Below, in pieces: positions 20,424-30,135 of a DNA stretch of 64,000 bases. Positions within the stretch are counted from its first letter, which is position 1; each line of letters begins with the position of its first letter. The notes below the pieces were generated by a model. That model saw nothing but the letters and a program-made list of their open reading frames with translations. It was not told the DNA's origin and ran no database searches. This DNA comes from Eutreptiella sp. 'Long Island Sound 2002' (taxonomy: Eukaryota > Euglenozoa > Euglenophyceae > Eutreptiales > Eutreptiaceae), in contig OZ038382.1 of the NCBI GenBank assembly GCA_964036045.1, positions 145,588,961 to 145,652,960 on the forward strand, in the 5' to 3' direction. The translations under genes and the position numbers were made by a program.

Positions 20424-20711
20424 TTTTTTGTGCTTTTCAGCCATTTTTGAATTCTCCACAAAATTCTGAGTATTTTGAGGATAGACACATAGGGTGGAAC
20501 AAGAAAAATTCCCCCTGCCGTATGCCTAAAACAAAATCTCCGGCGCCTCCGGCGCCGACAAAGCACCTTGTTCCGTGCGACAATTTTGGGGTCCGTAGAG
20601 GGGGGGGGGGGTCCCCCCCCCCCCCCCTTTGGGGTCGGGTCCTGACCAGGGGCGGCCCCCGTGGGAACAATTTGGCTGGAACAACATTGGGTTTCAAACG
20701 CGCACCAAGGG
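20424..20711. repeat. Right end of the TIR element
   Basis: Unassigned AT-rich DNA (20,424-20,560) leads into CCGGCGCCTCCGGCGCC, a G12/C14 hairpin (20,598-20,627), GGGAACAATTTGGCTGGAAC and the right TIR ending at 20,711 (GCGCACCAAGGG). The outer boundary is placed where gene-B homology begins. Confidence 0.65.
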
Positions 20712-21137
20712 CTACTGCTGGAGGATGCACTCGTACTGGAGGAGGCATTGGTGGAGCTACTGCTACTACTACCACTACTACTACTACTACCCTGGTTTGG
20801 CCCAGAGAGAAGAGCAGGGAGAACAGCTCGGTGGCAATGGGCCGGGGAAATTGTCAAAGGCTTGCAACACCTTTGTTTTCTCCTCTTCGCTGCACCCGGC
20901 TTAGTCATGGGACACACTAGGGTGCGCTTATACCATGTGGTGTGGCATGGTGTAGGTGCAATGCCATTTTCGGCAATCAAGCACCTTGCAGCGAACCGGC
21001 AAGTTGGTGCTAGGGTTCATCGCTGTTGGGGTTGCCGCGCTGTTTAGCCGTAGCCGATGGTACGTGAGACTGCAATTGCTGCAATTGCTGTCAATTTTCT
21101 TGCCGTGCACACTTGTGCTGCACTTGCCATCTGCCAC
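20712..21137 (-). pseudogene. 5' half of a gene-B copy, cut by the TIR element
   Basis: This encodes the N-terminal part of gene B (SVHGKKIDSNC, RCKVLDCRKWHCTYTMPHH) and ends in the Ser tract, exactly where the right TIR starts. In the aligned frame two codons have become stops (the Gln after HHM/V and the Tyr of HDY), and a segment between the acidic helix and the Ser tract is deleted. It is in the same orientation as the 3' half at 11,850-11,997 and correctly placed upstream of it, so both look like one gene interrupted by the 8.7-kb insertion. Confidence 0.8.
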
Positions 21138-21921
21138 CTAGGGGGTCCCCACCGCTTCAGAACGGGGGACAAAATCAGAAGTGGCCCACAAGTGGGCAAG
21201 GTGCCTACATAACCCCCGCCGCCTGGGGGATCCCCACTGCTTCAGAGTGGGGGACAAAATCAGAAGTGGCCCACAAGTGGGCAAGGTGGCTACATAACCC
21301 CTACCGCCAGGGGGGGTCCCCACTGCTTCAGAGTGGGGGACAAAATCACAGGTGGCCCACTTGTGGGCAAGGCGGCTACATAACCCCTGCCGCCTGGGGG
21401 ATCCTCACCGCTTCACAGCAAGGGACAAAATCACACGTGGCCCACTTGTGGGCAAGGTGGCGACATAACCCTTGCCGCCTGGGGGATCCCCACTGCTTCA
21501 GAGTAGGGGACAAAATTAGAAGTGGCCCACAAGTGGGCAAGGTGGCTACATAACCCCCGCCGCCTGGGGGAGCCTGACGGCTTCAAAGTGGGGGACAAAA
21601 TCACACGTGGCCCACAAGTGGGCAAGGTGGCTACATAACCCCTGCCGCTTGCGGGGTCCCCAGTGCTTTAGAGCAGGGGACAAAATTAGAAGTGGCCCAC
21701 TTTTGGGCAAGGTGGCTACATAACCCCTGCCGCCTGCGGGGTCCCCAGTGCTTCAGAGCAGGGGACAAAATTAGAAGTGGCCCACTTTTGGGCAAGGTGG
21801 CTACATAACCCCTGCCGCCTCGGGGATCCCCACTGCTTCAGAGTGGGGGACAAAATCAGAAGTGGCCCACAAGTGGGCAAGGTGGCTACATAACCCTTGC
21901 CGCCTAGGGGATCCCCACTGC
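21127..21921 (+). repeat. 85-bp satellite, main array (about nine units)
   Basis: Units start near GGGGGATCCCCACTGCTTCA and contain GTGGGGGACAAAATCAGAAG, GGCCCACAAGTGGGC and GGTGGCTACATAACC. GGCCCAC recurs at 21,183, 21,268, 21,353, 21,439 and 21,523, a period of 84-86. Each unit has two potential hairpins (CCCCACTGCTTCAGAGTGGGG and GCCCACAAGTGGGC). Confidence 0.95.
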
Positions 21922-22165
21922 TGAGGCGGCAGGGGTTATGTAGCCACCTTGCCCACTTGTGGGCCACTTCTGATTTTGTCCCCCACTCTGAAGCAGTGGG
22001 GACCCCCCTGGCGGTAGGGGTTATGTAGCAACCTTGTCCACAAGTGGGCCACTTCTGATTTTGTCCCTTGCTCTGAAGCGGTGAGGATCCCCCAGGCGGC
22101 AGGGGTTATGCAGGCACCTTGCCCACTTGTGGGCCACGTGTGATTTTGTCCCCCACTCTGTATTG
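21922..22165 (-). repeat. 85-bp satellite in inverted orientation
   Basis: At about 21,921 the array switches strand: TGAGGCGGCAGGGGTTATGT is the reverse complement of the unit above. Nearly three units follow to 22,165. The head-to-head junction is abrupt. Confidence 0.9.
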
Positions 22166-22261
22166 CCACCACTACTACCACTTACCACCACCACTACTGC
22201 TATAACTACCTACCGCCACCAGTACCAGTCCGCCGGGTCTTGTCGCGGGTGGGTAGGCTAG

Positions 22262-22535
22262 GCTTCTTGGACACTGCTTCTTGCCGTGGGGCCGTAAGGC
22301 CCGCCGTCACTGTCCGGCCGCGGGGGAGGGGCCACGCAGCCGCCAGCGGCATCCAACTATAAAGCTGACTCCGGTGATTATAGTTGCGGATTTGACGTCT
22401 CGTACAGCTGACAATGCACGCAGTTAGAAACGAACCGAAGGCACATTTGTGAATGGCAGGTTGGTCCGTACATCGCTGTATATTGCAAAAAAAAATTCGT
22501 GGCCAGAATCTGGAGATCCGGTTAAAAATTGCCAC
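22262..22535 (+). repeat. Structured dispersed repeat, copy 2
   Basis: This is homologous to 9,225-9,500. GGGCC-GTAA-GGCCC and the GGCCGCGGGGGAGGGGCCAC block are preserved exactly, the third hairpin is weakened (CAACT-ATAA-AGCTG), and the GGCCAGAATCT block closes the element. See 9,225. Confidence 0.55.
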
Positions 22536-24320
22536 AAATCAAACTTCACAAAATCCAATTTCGACTGTATTTTTGTGAACGGCATCGAAAAATGATCCAC
22601 ATGGCATTTGGAATTTCGAAAAACCGATCCGGTTTCGCAGTTTGGCGAAGGGTTCAAGTTGGGGGAAAATGTAAATTTTCGAAACACGGGTCATCTGGCG
22701 GCAGGAATAGTGCCGCACTTGTGGCTTATCTGGCCCATATGCAAGGGCCATCACCTCCGGACAGGTGCCACGGTAGCGGAATTTTTTTTTTTAGCTCAAA
22801 CGACCCGGTGGCGCCGAGATAAGGCCGTTTGAGTGAGACCGATTTGCGCGAAAAAGTGCATTTTTTTCAATCATGGACGTTACGGAATTCGGCGCTGCGC
22901 GAATACAACCTTGAGGTACAAGGCCACCCCCAGACCAAATTGAAGCCCTACGGTCTCTTCAATCTGTACTATGCGGTTTTGTACGTGCCTCCGTGTGGTC
23001 ATAGCTGTGAAGTGGAGGGTTTTGGACCATGCTGTCAGCAGCGGAAACAGGCTGCGTTTTTTGGCCAGCATCGGTCTCTCCCCGAGTGGTACTGCGAGGA
23101 GCCCCGGATCCACCTGCCTTCAAACCTTTTTCATGAAGGTCCTTCGCAGTGTGTAGCACGCGTTGGGTTGGTATTTGGGCCCGCGAGGTTATAAAATGCA
23201 GTTGTTTTATGTGTCGGAGGTTTGACATTCGCCAGTTTTTTCAAGTTGCGTGGTTGTGTATTTTGGGCGGCATTTGGACATGCCGTGGAGTTAGGCCTCG
23301 AAACGTAGCTCATCACAATCCTTGAGAGATGTAGAAGAGAGTGCCTGGGGGGTAGTATTTGGCAGCTCCGAATATTCGTCGCAAAAATTACACCAAAAGG
23401 TACTTTTTTGGCGTCAAAGACGGCGACCGTTTTGGGACTTTTTGGAGTGATTGTTCAACGAAGCATTCCTGTGATCAAGTATGATCTGATCACGAATGAA
23501 AACGGACGGATATGGTTGTGTGGAATAGACTGACAGACTTCAAAATGGGTGGAGGGTTGCTTGGTCAATTGCTATAATAAGGTTGTTTCGTGAGTTGGGG
23601 GTTTTGCACCCGTGTTAGTAGCGGTTGCTCACCAAAAACCATGGGATGCGGAACGAGCCACGGCCCAACCAACTAGTGGTTCCGTTAGGCAGGAAAATAA
23701 AACCAATACAAGCAATGGACTAAGGGCTTCAACAATTGTTAGAGACAAGAAACAACGAGCGCTTGCTGTTCTTGGAGAAAAATCAGTTTGGGGTTGAAAA
23801 TTTTAGTTGTCAATTTTCGACAAAAATGTGCCTAGAAAATGTGCATTTTTGTACAAGGAGCAAGCTTGCATCACCACGGTTGAAGCAATGGTACATACAT
23901 GATTTGTGCTTTCTCTAGATATGCATTGCAGCCCACACTTGCTCTTTGGCTGCTTAGGCAAAAGAAAGGTACAATTTTTTTCGGTTTTTCCAAAGCTACA
24001 GGGGGGGAAAAATTTTAAGAGGTTTTTTTTTCGGATGACCAAAATTAAGGGGGTAAAAAATTGGTATTGCTCCTTAGAAATGAAGGAAAAATTTGGTATG
24101 CGGCCCCTTGCTGCTACTTCCTAGTGGATGTTCATTGTGGATTCCGGGTGGGCTCTGGATGGTTGCTGTTATTTCCTGGTGGGCTCTGGATGGTTACTGA
24201 TATTTCCTGGTGGGCTCTGGATGGTGGCAGGCAGGGGGGCATAAATACGACGTTCAGGTGACGTTCAGATGACATGCAGATGTGCAGACATAAAAAAGGC
24301 CAAAAAAAGCGAAGCAAAAA
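22536..24320. other. Unassigned
   Basis: Open frames of 120 and 97 codons (22,829-23,194 and 22,529-22,822, plus) have no motif and overlap minus-strand frames of similar length. A short triplication of TTTCCTGGTGGGCTCTGGAT lies at 24,155-24,225. Nothing else is recognised. Confidence 0.4.
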
Positions 24321-24324
24321 ATAT

Positions 24325-24402
24325 ACCCTAAGCTGGGTTTGAACCCGCGACCCTTAGACCCAGAACCTAGCGCAACTACCAACTAAGCTACATCACGATC
24401 TG
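24325..24402 (-). pseudogene. tRNA-like Pol III unit (pseudo-tRNA or SINE head)
   Basis: On the minus strand TAGCTTAGTTGG is a perfect A box and GGGTTCAAACCC a good B box, 40 nt apart as in tRNA genes. T-runs (TTTTTT and TTTTTTT) follow. The T stem has one mismatch, the anticodon loop would be 8 nt, and the acceptor ends do not pair, so it is not a working tRNA. The tail GCTTTTTTTGGCC is shared with the unit at 25,945-26,050. Confidence 0.5.
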
Positions 24403-25503
24403 GCAGAACTGTAACATCAGAGTGTGCATGTCATAGTGAAGAAAAAAAAGGTGTCGTTATGGCACCCCCTGACACAATATGGCACAAAGAATCCTTAAAA
24501 TTGAAGGAAATATTTGGTACGAGGGAGGGCTTCGAAATTTGTCCAAACAACTTTTCCCCGCGCCCAAATTTTTCCCCCCCCTGTACCTAGAAAATTTTAG
24601 TGGCGAAATTTTTGAGATTTTTTTGCGTTTCCAGGCTTGGGAAGGAGGAGCATAGCGAGTCCTTCCCAAGCTTGGTCATAAAACTAATGCCATGGATTGG
24701 TTTTTTTTTATTTTCTTATCTTCTTCCAGTTCCCTTTGTTTTTTTTTGTGCAAAATGGGGGAACATTTGCTCCCATTTCCATTGTGCTTTTTTAGGTTGT
24801 ATTTCTTTTCTAATCATGGATCCAAGAAAGGTCCAAGGGTTTGTTGTGGGCAGGTGTAGTAGCATGTAGTGATGTTCTTTGTATCGTACATTATGGTTAT
24901 GGCAGCAGAAGAATATGGTGTGCACTGAAATCGTTCTATGCAAGAAAACTATTATCTGACGACATAAACATGACCAATCAAGAGGAATTATGACTTGTGC
25001 GTCCCTTTTTGCCCATTGTATTGATTACTCTCTCCAACAGACTAAGACATAGTGAACTGAACTCTACTCAGACTGAGACATAGTGAACTGAACTGTACTC
25101 ATAGTTCACAAAGCGAAGAAGCCGAATGGTGCACTTGTATAAATGTCTCTGGGCATGTGACATGGAAGATGAACACCACTACCACTCCCGCCGCATCTTG
25201 TCGCGGGTGGGCGGGCCGGGCTTCCTGGACAGGGCTTGTTGAAAACTGTGGAGGTTATCGAGTGTTTTGGAGGGTGGTCAACGGCTGTCGAGGAGTTGGC
25301 GGAGCGCAGGCTTTGGCACATCAGAGCCCATGGCACAGGGGATAGAGCATCACATGAGGATTGGGGCATGGCACAAGGGAGGGCACGGGGATTGGGGCAT
25401 GGCGCACGGGTAGTGGGGCATAGCTGAGAGAGGCATGCGGGCTTGGGTCACAGTCCCAACACTCAGGCCTCCAATGTGCACGGCACTCACACACAAAACA
25501 GAC
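24403..25503. repeat. Mostly unassigned; 24,620-24,910 is a dispersed repeat
   Basis: 24,620-24,910 is the inverted partner of 10,985-11,265 (hairpin GCTTGGGAAGGA ... TCCTTCCCAAGC at 24,632-24,672; TACATGCTACTA on the minus strand). A 30-bp direct repeat of ACATAGTGAACTGAACT lies near 25,047-25,100. No gene seen. Confidence 0.4.
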
Positions 25504-25550
25504 CTTTGCTGCCGATGGCGCAGTGGTCGCGGCCGCAGGCTTAGGCTTGG
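25504..25550 (-). CDS. Short Pro/Ala/Lys exon (partial gene)
   Basis: The minus strand reads TCTTGTTTTCCCCACAG| before 25,550 and GCAAAG|GTCTGTTTTG after 25,504, both strong borders. The 47-nt exon encodes AKPKPAAATTAPSAAK. No other exon of the gene could be tied to it with confidence. Confidence 0.35.
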
Positions 25551-25944
25551 CTGTGGGGAAAACAAGATGGGGTCAAACAGGCCCGATGCCTCTCTGCACA
25601 TGCCTTGCACGATGCCGCAGTGTCACGAGAACTCTATCATTGTGTCCCATCATGACATTCAAAACCCCATTGTACGTCCGCAAAAAAGGCAGTCCTGAGG
25701 GCTAGCGGTGACTTGAAAATGTGCTGCACAGTGGGCAGAGGAGCATTTTTGGAAAGCTGTCTTCCCCATGATTTGCACGACCAGTGTATCATTTTGAGCG
25801 ATTGCCCCCCCTCCCCCCACAACGGCCACGGCAGGGGTGGATATAGTGGGGGGGGGGGGGGTCCCCCCCCGATGACGATTACGATTACGATTTACCGGTG
25901 TGACTGAACGGCAGTTTTGCCAGCAGTTTGACAACAGGACTGAT

Positions 25945-26050
25945 GGCCAAAAAAAGCACCAGAGTGTTGAGCCCAACTGGACTGGAACTCAGGACCCATA
26001 AATCTCAAGATTGCGCATATACCACTGTACTACTGCACCAATCTGCCGTG
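25945..26050 (-). pseudogene. Second tRNA-like Pol III unit
   Basis: On the minus strand TAGTACAGTGG is a perfect A box. GAGTTCCAGTCC is a near B box, and GCTTTTTTTGGCC follows as in the unit at 24.3 kb. Stems are degenerate. Confidence 0.35.
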
Positions 26051-26289
26051 TTTGACACAAAACACTACAGTGCACAGTGCTTTATGGTGGTAGCGCAGCT
26101 GCAGATTCATCCAACTCTGCGAACAAACATAGCTGTAAAGCGAAAAAGGAGCAAATCGTAATCGTCGTTCCGTCATCACTGCCTCCCGGCTCAACCCCCC
26201 CCCCCCACCCCCACCCTGGTAATGTCGTCACTATTATATCCACCCCTGGGCCACGGTGGCATCATGAGGGGGCTCCCGGCTGTCGCAAT

Positions 26290-26775
26290 TTGTGAACCCG
26301 CCCCCTTCACCCCCAACCCAATAAAAGAAAACCAACCCGCTCATCCACGAGTGCAGGATTCCATCCTCAAAAAGTGAACACGTATGCACACCCCAGCATT
26401 ACCAACCGACATCCTCACTCAGCCTCTATGGCAACCCCCCCCCAAAAAAAAAACGACTTTCTTCTCTTGGGAGAGACTTTGTGTGGAGCATGCCGGCGCC
26501 AGCATGGGAGGGATGCCAAGGGGCAGCAGCAGCACTTGTGAGTACTGGAAAGACTGTCCACTCTCACCCAGTAAAAACGATTTCCCCCTGCTGTCAGGCT
26601 GATTACCTCTTGCAGTTTTCTGAACCCACCCTCTTCACCCCCAACCCAAAGGGTGGACAACCAACCCACCCACGACTGCAGGATCCCCTCCTCAAAAGGC
26701 GAACAAGTACGTACACCCGGAAATAGCAACCGGCATCCTCACTCAGCCTTTATGGCCACCCCCTCCCCAAATACG
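26290..26775 (+). repeat. Diverged direct duplication, period about 325 bp
   Basis: 26,293-26,440 and 26,620-26,765 share GAACCC.CCC..TTCACCCC, CAACCCAA, CTGCAGGAT, CATCCTCACTCAGCCT and TATGGC.ACCCCC in order. Confidence 0.7.
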
Positions 26776-27486
26776 ACTGCCGGTGGTGGGAAACGGGGTG
26801 GTCTTGAGAGCCCTGTTTCGGAGGAGGGTGCCTGGAAAGGGAGGCCCAACGATCCCCCATCGGTTTTGGGATGGAATAAACGGCGTAACTTCTTTTCTGG
26901 CAGATTTCCTGCCCAAAGTTTGGGATCTCTGCTGCTGCATGGCATTTGCTGTTGTTTTTGCCTCCTATTTTGGGAAGGCACGGGGTGGCAACACGAAATG
27001 TTTCACAGGGGAGAGTGGGGTGCACTCTAGGGTGCAATGCTGGCATGGGGATGGCTGTCACTGTCACTCCTCCGTGCCTACCCCCCCCCCCCCGGCCCGC
27101 GCAATGATGACTCGCCACACATGCCTGCAGCGTGGCCACCCTTGATCCTCTGGGCCTGCTGGCTGACAATCAGACCGAGCAATTGCGCACCACCCAGTCC
27201 TGATCCCCCAATCATGCACACCTTCGGGCTGTGGCGCCGGTGCCTCCTGTGGCAAACTGCAGCAGAAGAGGACATGAAAGTGAGAGTCTGGATGCATGAG
27301 GCACTTTGCACAACCATAGCACTTGCCCAGGCCTTGAGATACCTGACAGCTGGAGTAGCACACGTGCCCAAAACGGGGCTATTGATTTGTTTGTGCATCT
27401 TTTGGATGTGTTCGTTTCATTGATTGTTACTTATTCAATTCATAATCTGTGTTTTTTGGCTTGTGTACTCATTTTTTTGACACCAG
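26776..27486. other. Unassigned
   Basis: Overlapping open frames on both strands (for example 26,783-27,145 plus and 26,750-27,169 minus) lack recognisable motifs. A C13 run lies at 27,080. I see no RNA gene. Confidence 0.35.
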
Positions 27487-27621
27487 CATGACCCGTACCC
27501 GCAGTCCGTGGGTGGCACCCAGCCCTCGGCGCCCGCTCTTAGTGGCTACATCAGTGCGCTGGGCACACCATATCGGCTGGCACCGCTGCATTCGGCTCCA
27601 CGACCCTATGCCTCGAGATGA
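27487..27621 (+). CDS. Possible terminal exon, Pro/Ser/Ala-rich
   Basis: A strong 3' splice site (TTTTTTTGACACCAG at 27,486) precedes HDPYPQSVGGTQPSAPALSG, YISALGTPYRLAPLHSAP and a TGA at 27,619-27,621. The composition resembles disordered tails. A second frame ends at a possible 5' splice site (GGCGAG|GTGTGC), so the frame is not certain. Confidence 0.3.
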   Translation, partial: HDPYPQSVGGTQPSAPALSGYISALGTPYRLAPLHSAPRPYASR

Positions 27622-27946
27622 GGGGCGAGGTGTGCACTGTGTGTGCCGCACATGCCAGTGAAACAGTGAGATTGCGCATGACAATTGCGCACAGCTACAG
27701 CTGCAAATCTTTTTCCTTTTCGGCGGGCTCTCCCTCTGCGGCCAGAAAAAAACGATACTTAAGGGACGACGAAACAATGCATGCAGCTGCAAAAGGGCAA
27801 GCACATTAGACGTGTGGGCAGTGAGCTGCTGTTGGGGCCTGCGGCACGTCCTCCTTTCAGTTGACGAGGGTTGGATGTGCATGCGTGGTGTTTTTCGGTG
27901 TCTGTGCTATCCCTCCCCATTCCTCTTGCTACCCCTGTTGCTTTAG

Positions 27947-28148
27947 GCCACGGCAGCGTGGGTGGTGGCGGTGGGGGGGGGGGGGATGCATTAGAAGGGA
28001 AGACACCCGAGGAGCGCTTAAATCAGCGGTTGGAGGAGGTCGCCAAAGCGGTTGGGGGCGGTTACTGTCGGTTACAATTGCCATTGAAGCTGGCACTTGC
28101 CGTCAGGGGGACAGTGGCTGGGCATAGGCTGGGCGCCCTGGAGGGGGG
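27947..28148 (+). CDS. Probable internal exon of an unknown gene
   Basis: CTACCCCTGTTGCTTTAG precedes the exon and GGGG|GTACCCC follows it. After a poly-Gly stretch encoded by the G12 run it reads KTPEERLNQRLEEVAKAVGG, then GYCRLQLPLKLALAVRGTVA, then GHRLGALEGG: an amphipathic helix and a Leu/Val/Arg-rich segment that look like real protein. The exon needs one base from downstream (phase 2). I do not recognise the family. Confidence 0.4.
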
Positions 28149-28354
28149 GTACCCCCCACCCTTCAAATGCATCCCTGGGGGGGGGGGGGGGGCGAACCAA
28201 AATGATCGCCTTGTCGCGCTGATGGCGATGAGCGGTTGCCCTACAAACAGCGGACAGAAGCAAGAAAAGATATCACATCATATACCATCGGACCCCGTCA
28301 CATACAGGGGGGGGCAGGGGGTGGCATGACGCCTGGTTGTATTGTTGTCTGCAG

Positions 28355-28420
28355 CTGGCGGCACCTATTGGCCTCTCGCCACTTGCCCTTGCCCTTTCCT
28401 TGAACCCTTTCGCTCCATAG
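28355..28420 (+). CDS. Possible terminal exon, duplicated at 58.65 kb
   Basis: TTGTTGTCTGCAG precedes LAAPIGLSPLALALSLNPFA P and a TAG at 28,418. The copy at 58,648-58,710 has the same border (GGTCTGCAG), the related LTVPIGQWPLTALPLDPFPP, and the same stop. The two differ at about a third of the positions yet keep frame and stop, which favours a coding origin. Confidence 0.3.
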   Translation: MAAPIGLSPLALALSLNPFAP

Positions 28421-28429
28421 ACGGCCTCT

Positions 28430-29800
28430 CACCACCTTGTGCCCTCCCTCTCCCTGCCTGGTGATGGGGCGGGGGGGGGGGGGGGGTGAGACTTAATTAG
28501 GAGATTGGATTGAAATTTGAAAGACAGACAGACAGTGCAGGCAAAAAATTGCAACTGAGGCAATGCACTGCTAAGTCCGGCATAAGTGCATCTTTATTCT
28601 CTATGCCGTACCTGGTTGAACCTTGAAAAAGCTTGTATCTGAAGCAGGGAACAGAATATCATGCCTAAACAGAAACAGTCACACAGTCACAGTCAGTACC
28701 TGGTTGTCAGAATCAGTAAATTAGTAGCGAAGTGTGCAGTAGTGTGTGTGAAATACAAATGGCAATTGGGAGGGGGTTGCGACCTAGTTAAAAAACAGAC
28801 AAATGCAAACCAGAGGTAATGCACTCCACAGGCGATTGGGGGGCGGGGGGCTGGTCTTTGTACGCGAACCCCCCTTCCTCCGTGGGGTTCGGAGTTTGCC
28901 AGTTTGTGGAGGAGGCCCGCCGAATGTGTTCCCTACATCTAGACTAGGAGGGGGGGACAGAGGGGGGGGAGGGAGTGGGAAGGGACAACGATGAACCAAA
29001 ATGGAAGGTGGCTGGGAGGGGGGAAAATCCGCGAGCAAGGGCCGGGGCAGGAAGAGGATTTGAAATGATGACGGAGGCACGAAACAGGCTCGGGCAGGAA
29101 AAGAACCGGCCGAAGGCAGATAGGGCAAAAGGGGACGGAGGTTGCGGACCTTTCCATGATGCGCTTGCGCCCGGCTGCCACCTTTGCCTCCAGGGAGGCA
29201 AAGCTCTCTGGCTTCTGTTTGTTTAGGCGGTCTGCAATGCACACAAACCATGTCACAAGGAACAGACAGGATGCTGAATCCTCACAAGTGGGGGACAGGG
29301 GGTACTTGGATATGGGACCCGGGAGCCTTATCAAGGGGTAGGGCGTCCCATTCCAAAAGAAGAGCAGCGGCTCGGTTGGATCGATAGTTGACTGCAATGG
29401 AAGAGGGGAAGGGGGGTCGAGCCCCCTTGACCAGGAACGGTTTGGAGCGGAGAGGGGGGTTCTGAGACCCAAGGCTTTGTGTCCCAATAACATCCCAAAA
29501 TGTTTTCCAGGGTATCGGCAAATCCACCTCGCCGAAAAATGCTGTTACCAACGTCACAAAAAGCTATGTCCGCATCTTGTCGAATGGGCTGTTCTTTATT
29601 CCATCCCACTGCTCACGCCCCCGTCCAATAAAGCTGCCTACTATGACTATGACTACCATGCTCACTACTGTGCTGACCACTATAACCGATAGCTAAGCCC
29701 AGAATATAAGACAGCATAGTAATCAAGATAGCATTCGGCATGGTAATCGGCAGAGTAGTCAGCGTAGTGTTTGCTTTTTGGAATGTGCAGGTTGTCCTTT
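28430..29800. other. Unassigned, homopolymer-rich
   Basis: G-runs occur at 28,470 and 28,950-28,975, and a 28.8-kb motif is shared with 8.58 kb. GCGAACCCCCCTTCC..CGTGGGGTTCGG at 28,863-28,893 is a short inverted repeat. Long frames on both strands arise from the GC-rich low-complexity sequence. No gene is supported. Confidence 0.35.
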
Positions 29801-30135
29801 TTCTCGTCTGCATTACGCGATACCTGCAATGTGCTCTTCCACGACCATAGCAGGAGTACATGAATGTTCTTGTTGCAGCAACATGTAGAGGTGGGCCAGC
29901 ATCGGGTTTTTCATTAGGGGCCATTTTTTTCGAGGAAGGGAAGTTCTGGAAAAGCTGTACACCGGCTTCGCAGTTGTCGCTCAACCACCGGAGGTGTGTT
30001 TCCCAAGTAGAAAAGAATCTGTTTTTTCCCTCACAGTGTGTCACAGTTATGGGAACCCCCGGCGGGATTGCCGTGCATTGCTTTTTTTGCCAACGAGCTT
30101 AGACCCCCCCGGGTACATGCATGCAAAAAACACAC

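Larger units (their letters stand above)
11998..20711. mobile_element. Candidate 8.7-kb DNA transposon with 34-bp TIRs
   Basis: The left end at 11,998 starts CCCTTGGTACGCGTTTGAAA. The right end at 20,711, read inward on the minus strand, starts CCCTTGGTGCGCGTTTGAAA. The match runs 34 bp with one mismatch, then fades into GGAACA/TGTTCC-rich DNA. The flanks are the two halves of one gene (gene B) in the same orientation and correct order, and AG (minus strand) is present on both sides, as a 2-bp target duplication would leave. Between the ends lie a transposase-like gene (12,465 on), a large acidic/Pro-rich gene (14,434-18,391), repeat R, a whole gene-B copy (19,132-19,737) and satellites. A third terminus of the same family lies at 58,833. 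No standard superfamily has this TIR to my knowledge. Some internal parts may be later insertions. Confidence 0.65.

Noticed and set aside
19577-20920. 447-codon plus-strand open frame
   Set aside because: It exists because the 105-bp and 85-bp repeats lack stops in that frame; it runs antisense to gene B and its pseudogene.
21127-22165. Regular 85-bp repeats suggestive of a CRISPR array
   Set aside because: The whole unit is conserved with no unique spacers, part of the array is inverted, and the setting is eukaryotic. It is a satellite.
24325-24402. Functional tRNA on the minus strand
   Set aside because: Acceptor ends do not pair, the anticodon loop is 8 nt and the T stem has a mismatch.
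29500-29560. Another copy of the array terminal module (GGCAAATCCACCTCGCCGAA)
   Set aside because: Only about 20 bp are similar, and the flanking landmarks (GATTCTC, array unit) are missing.
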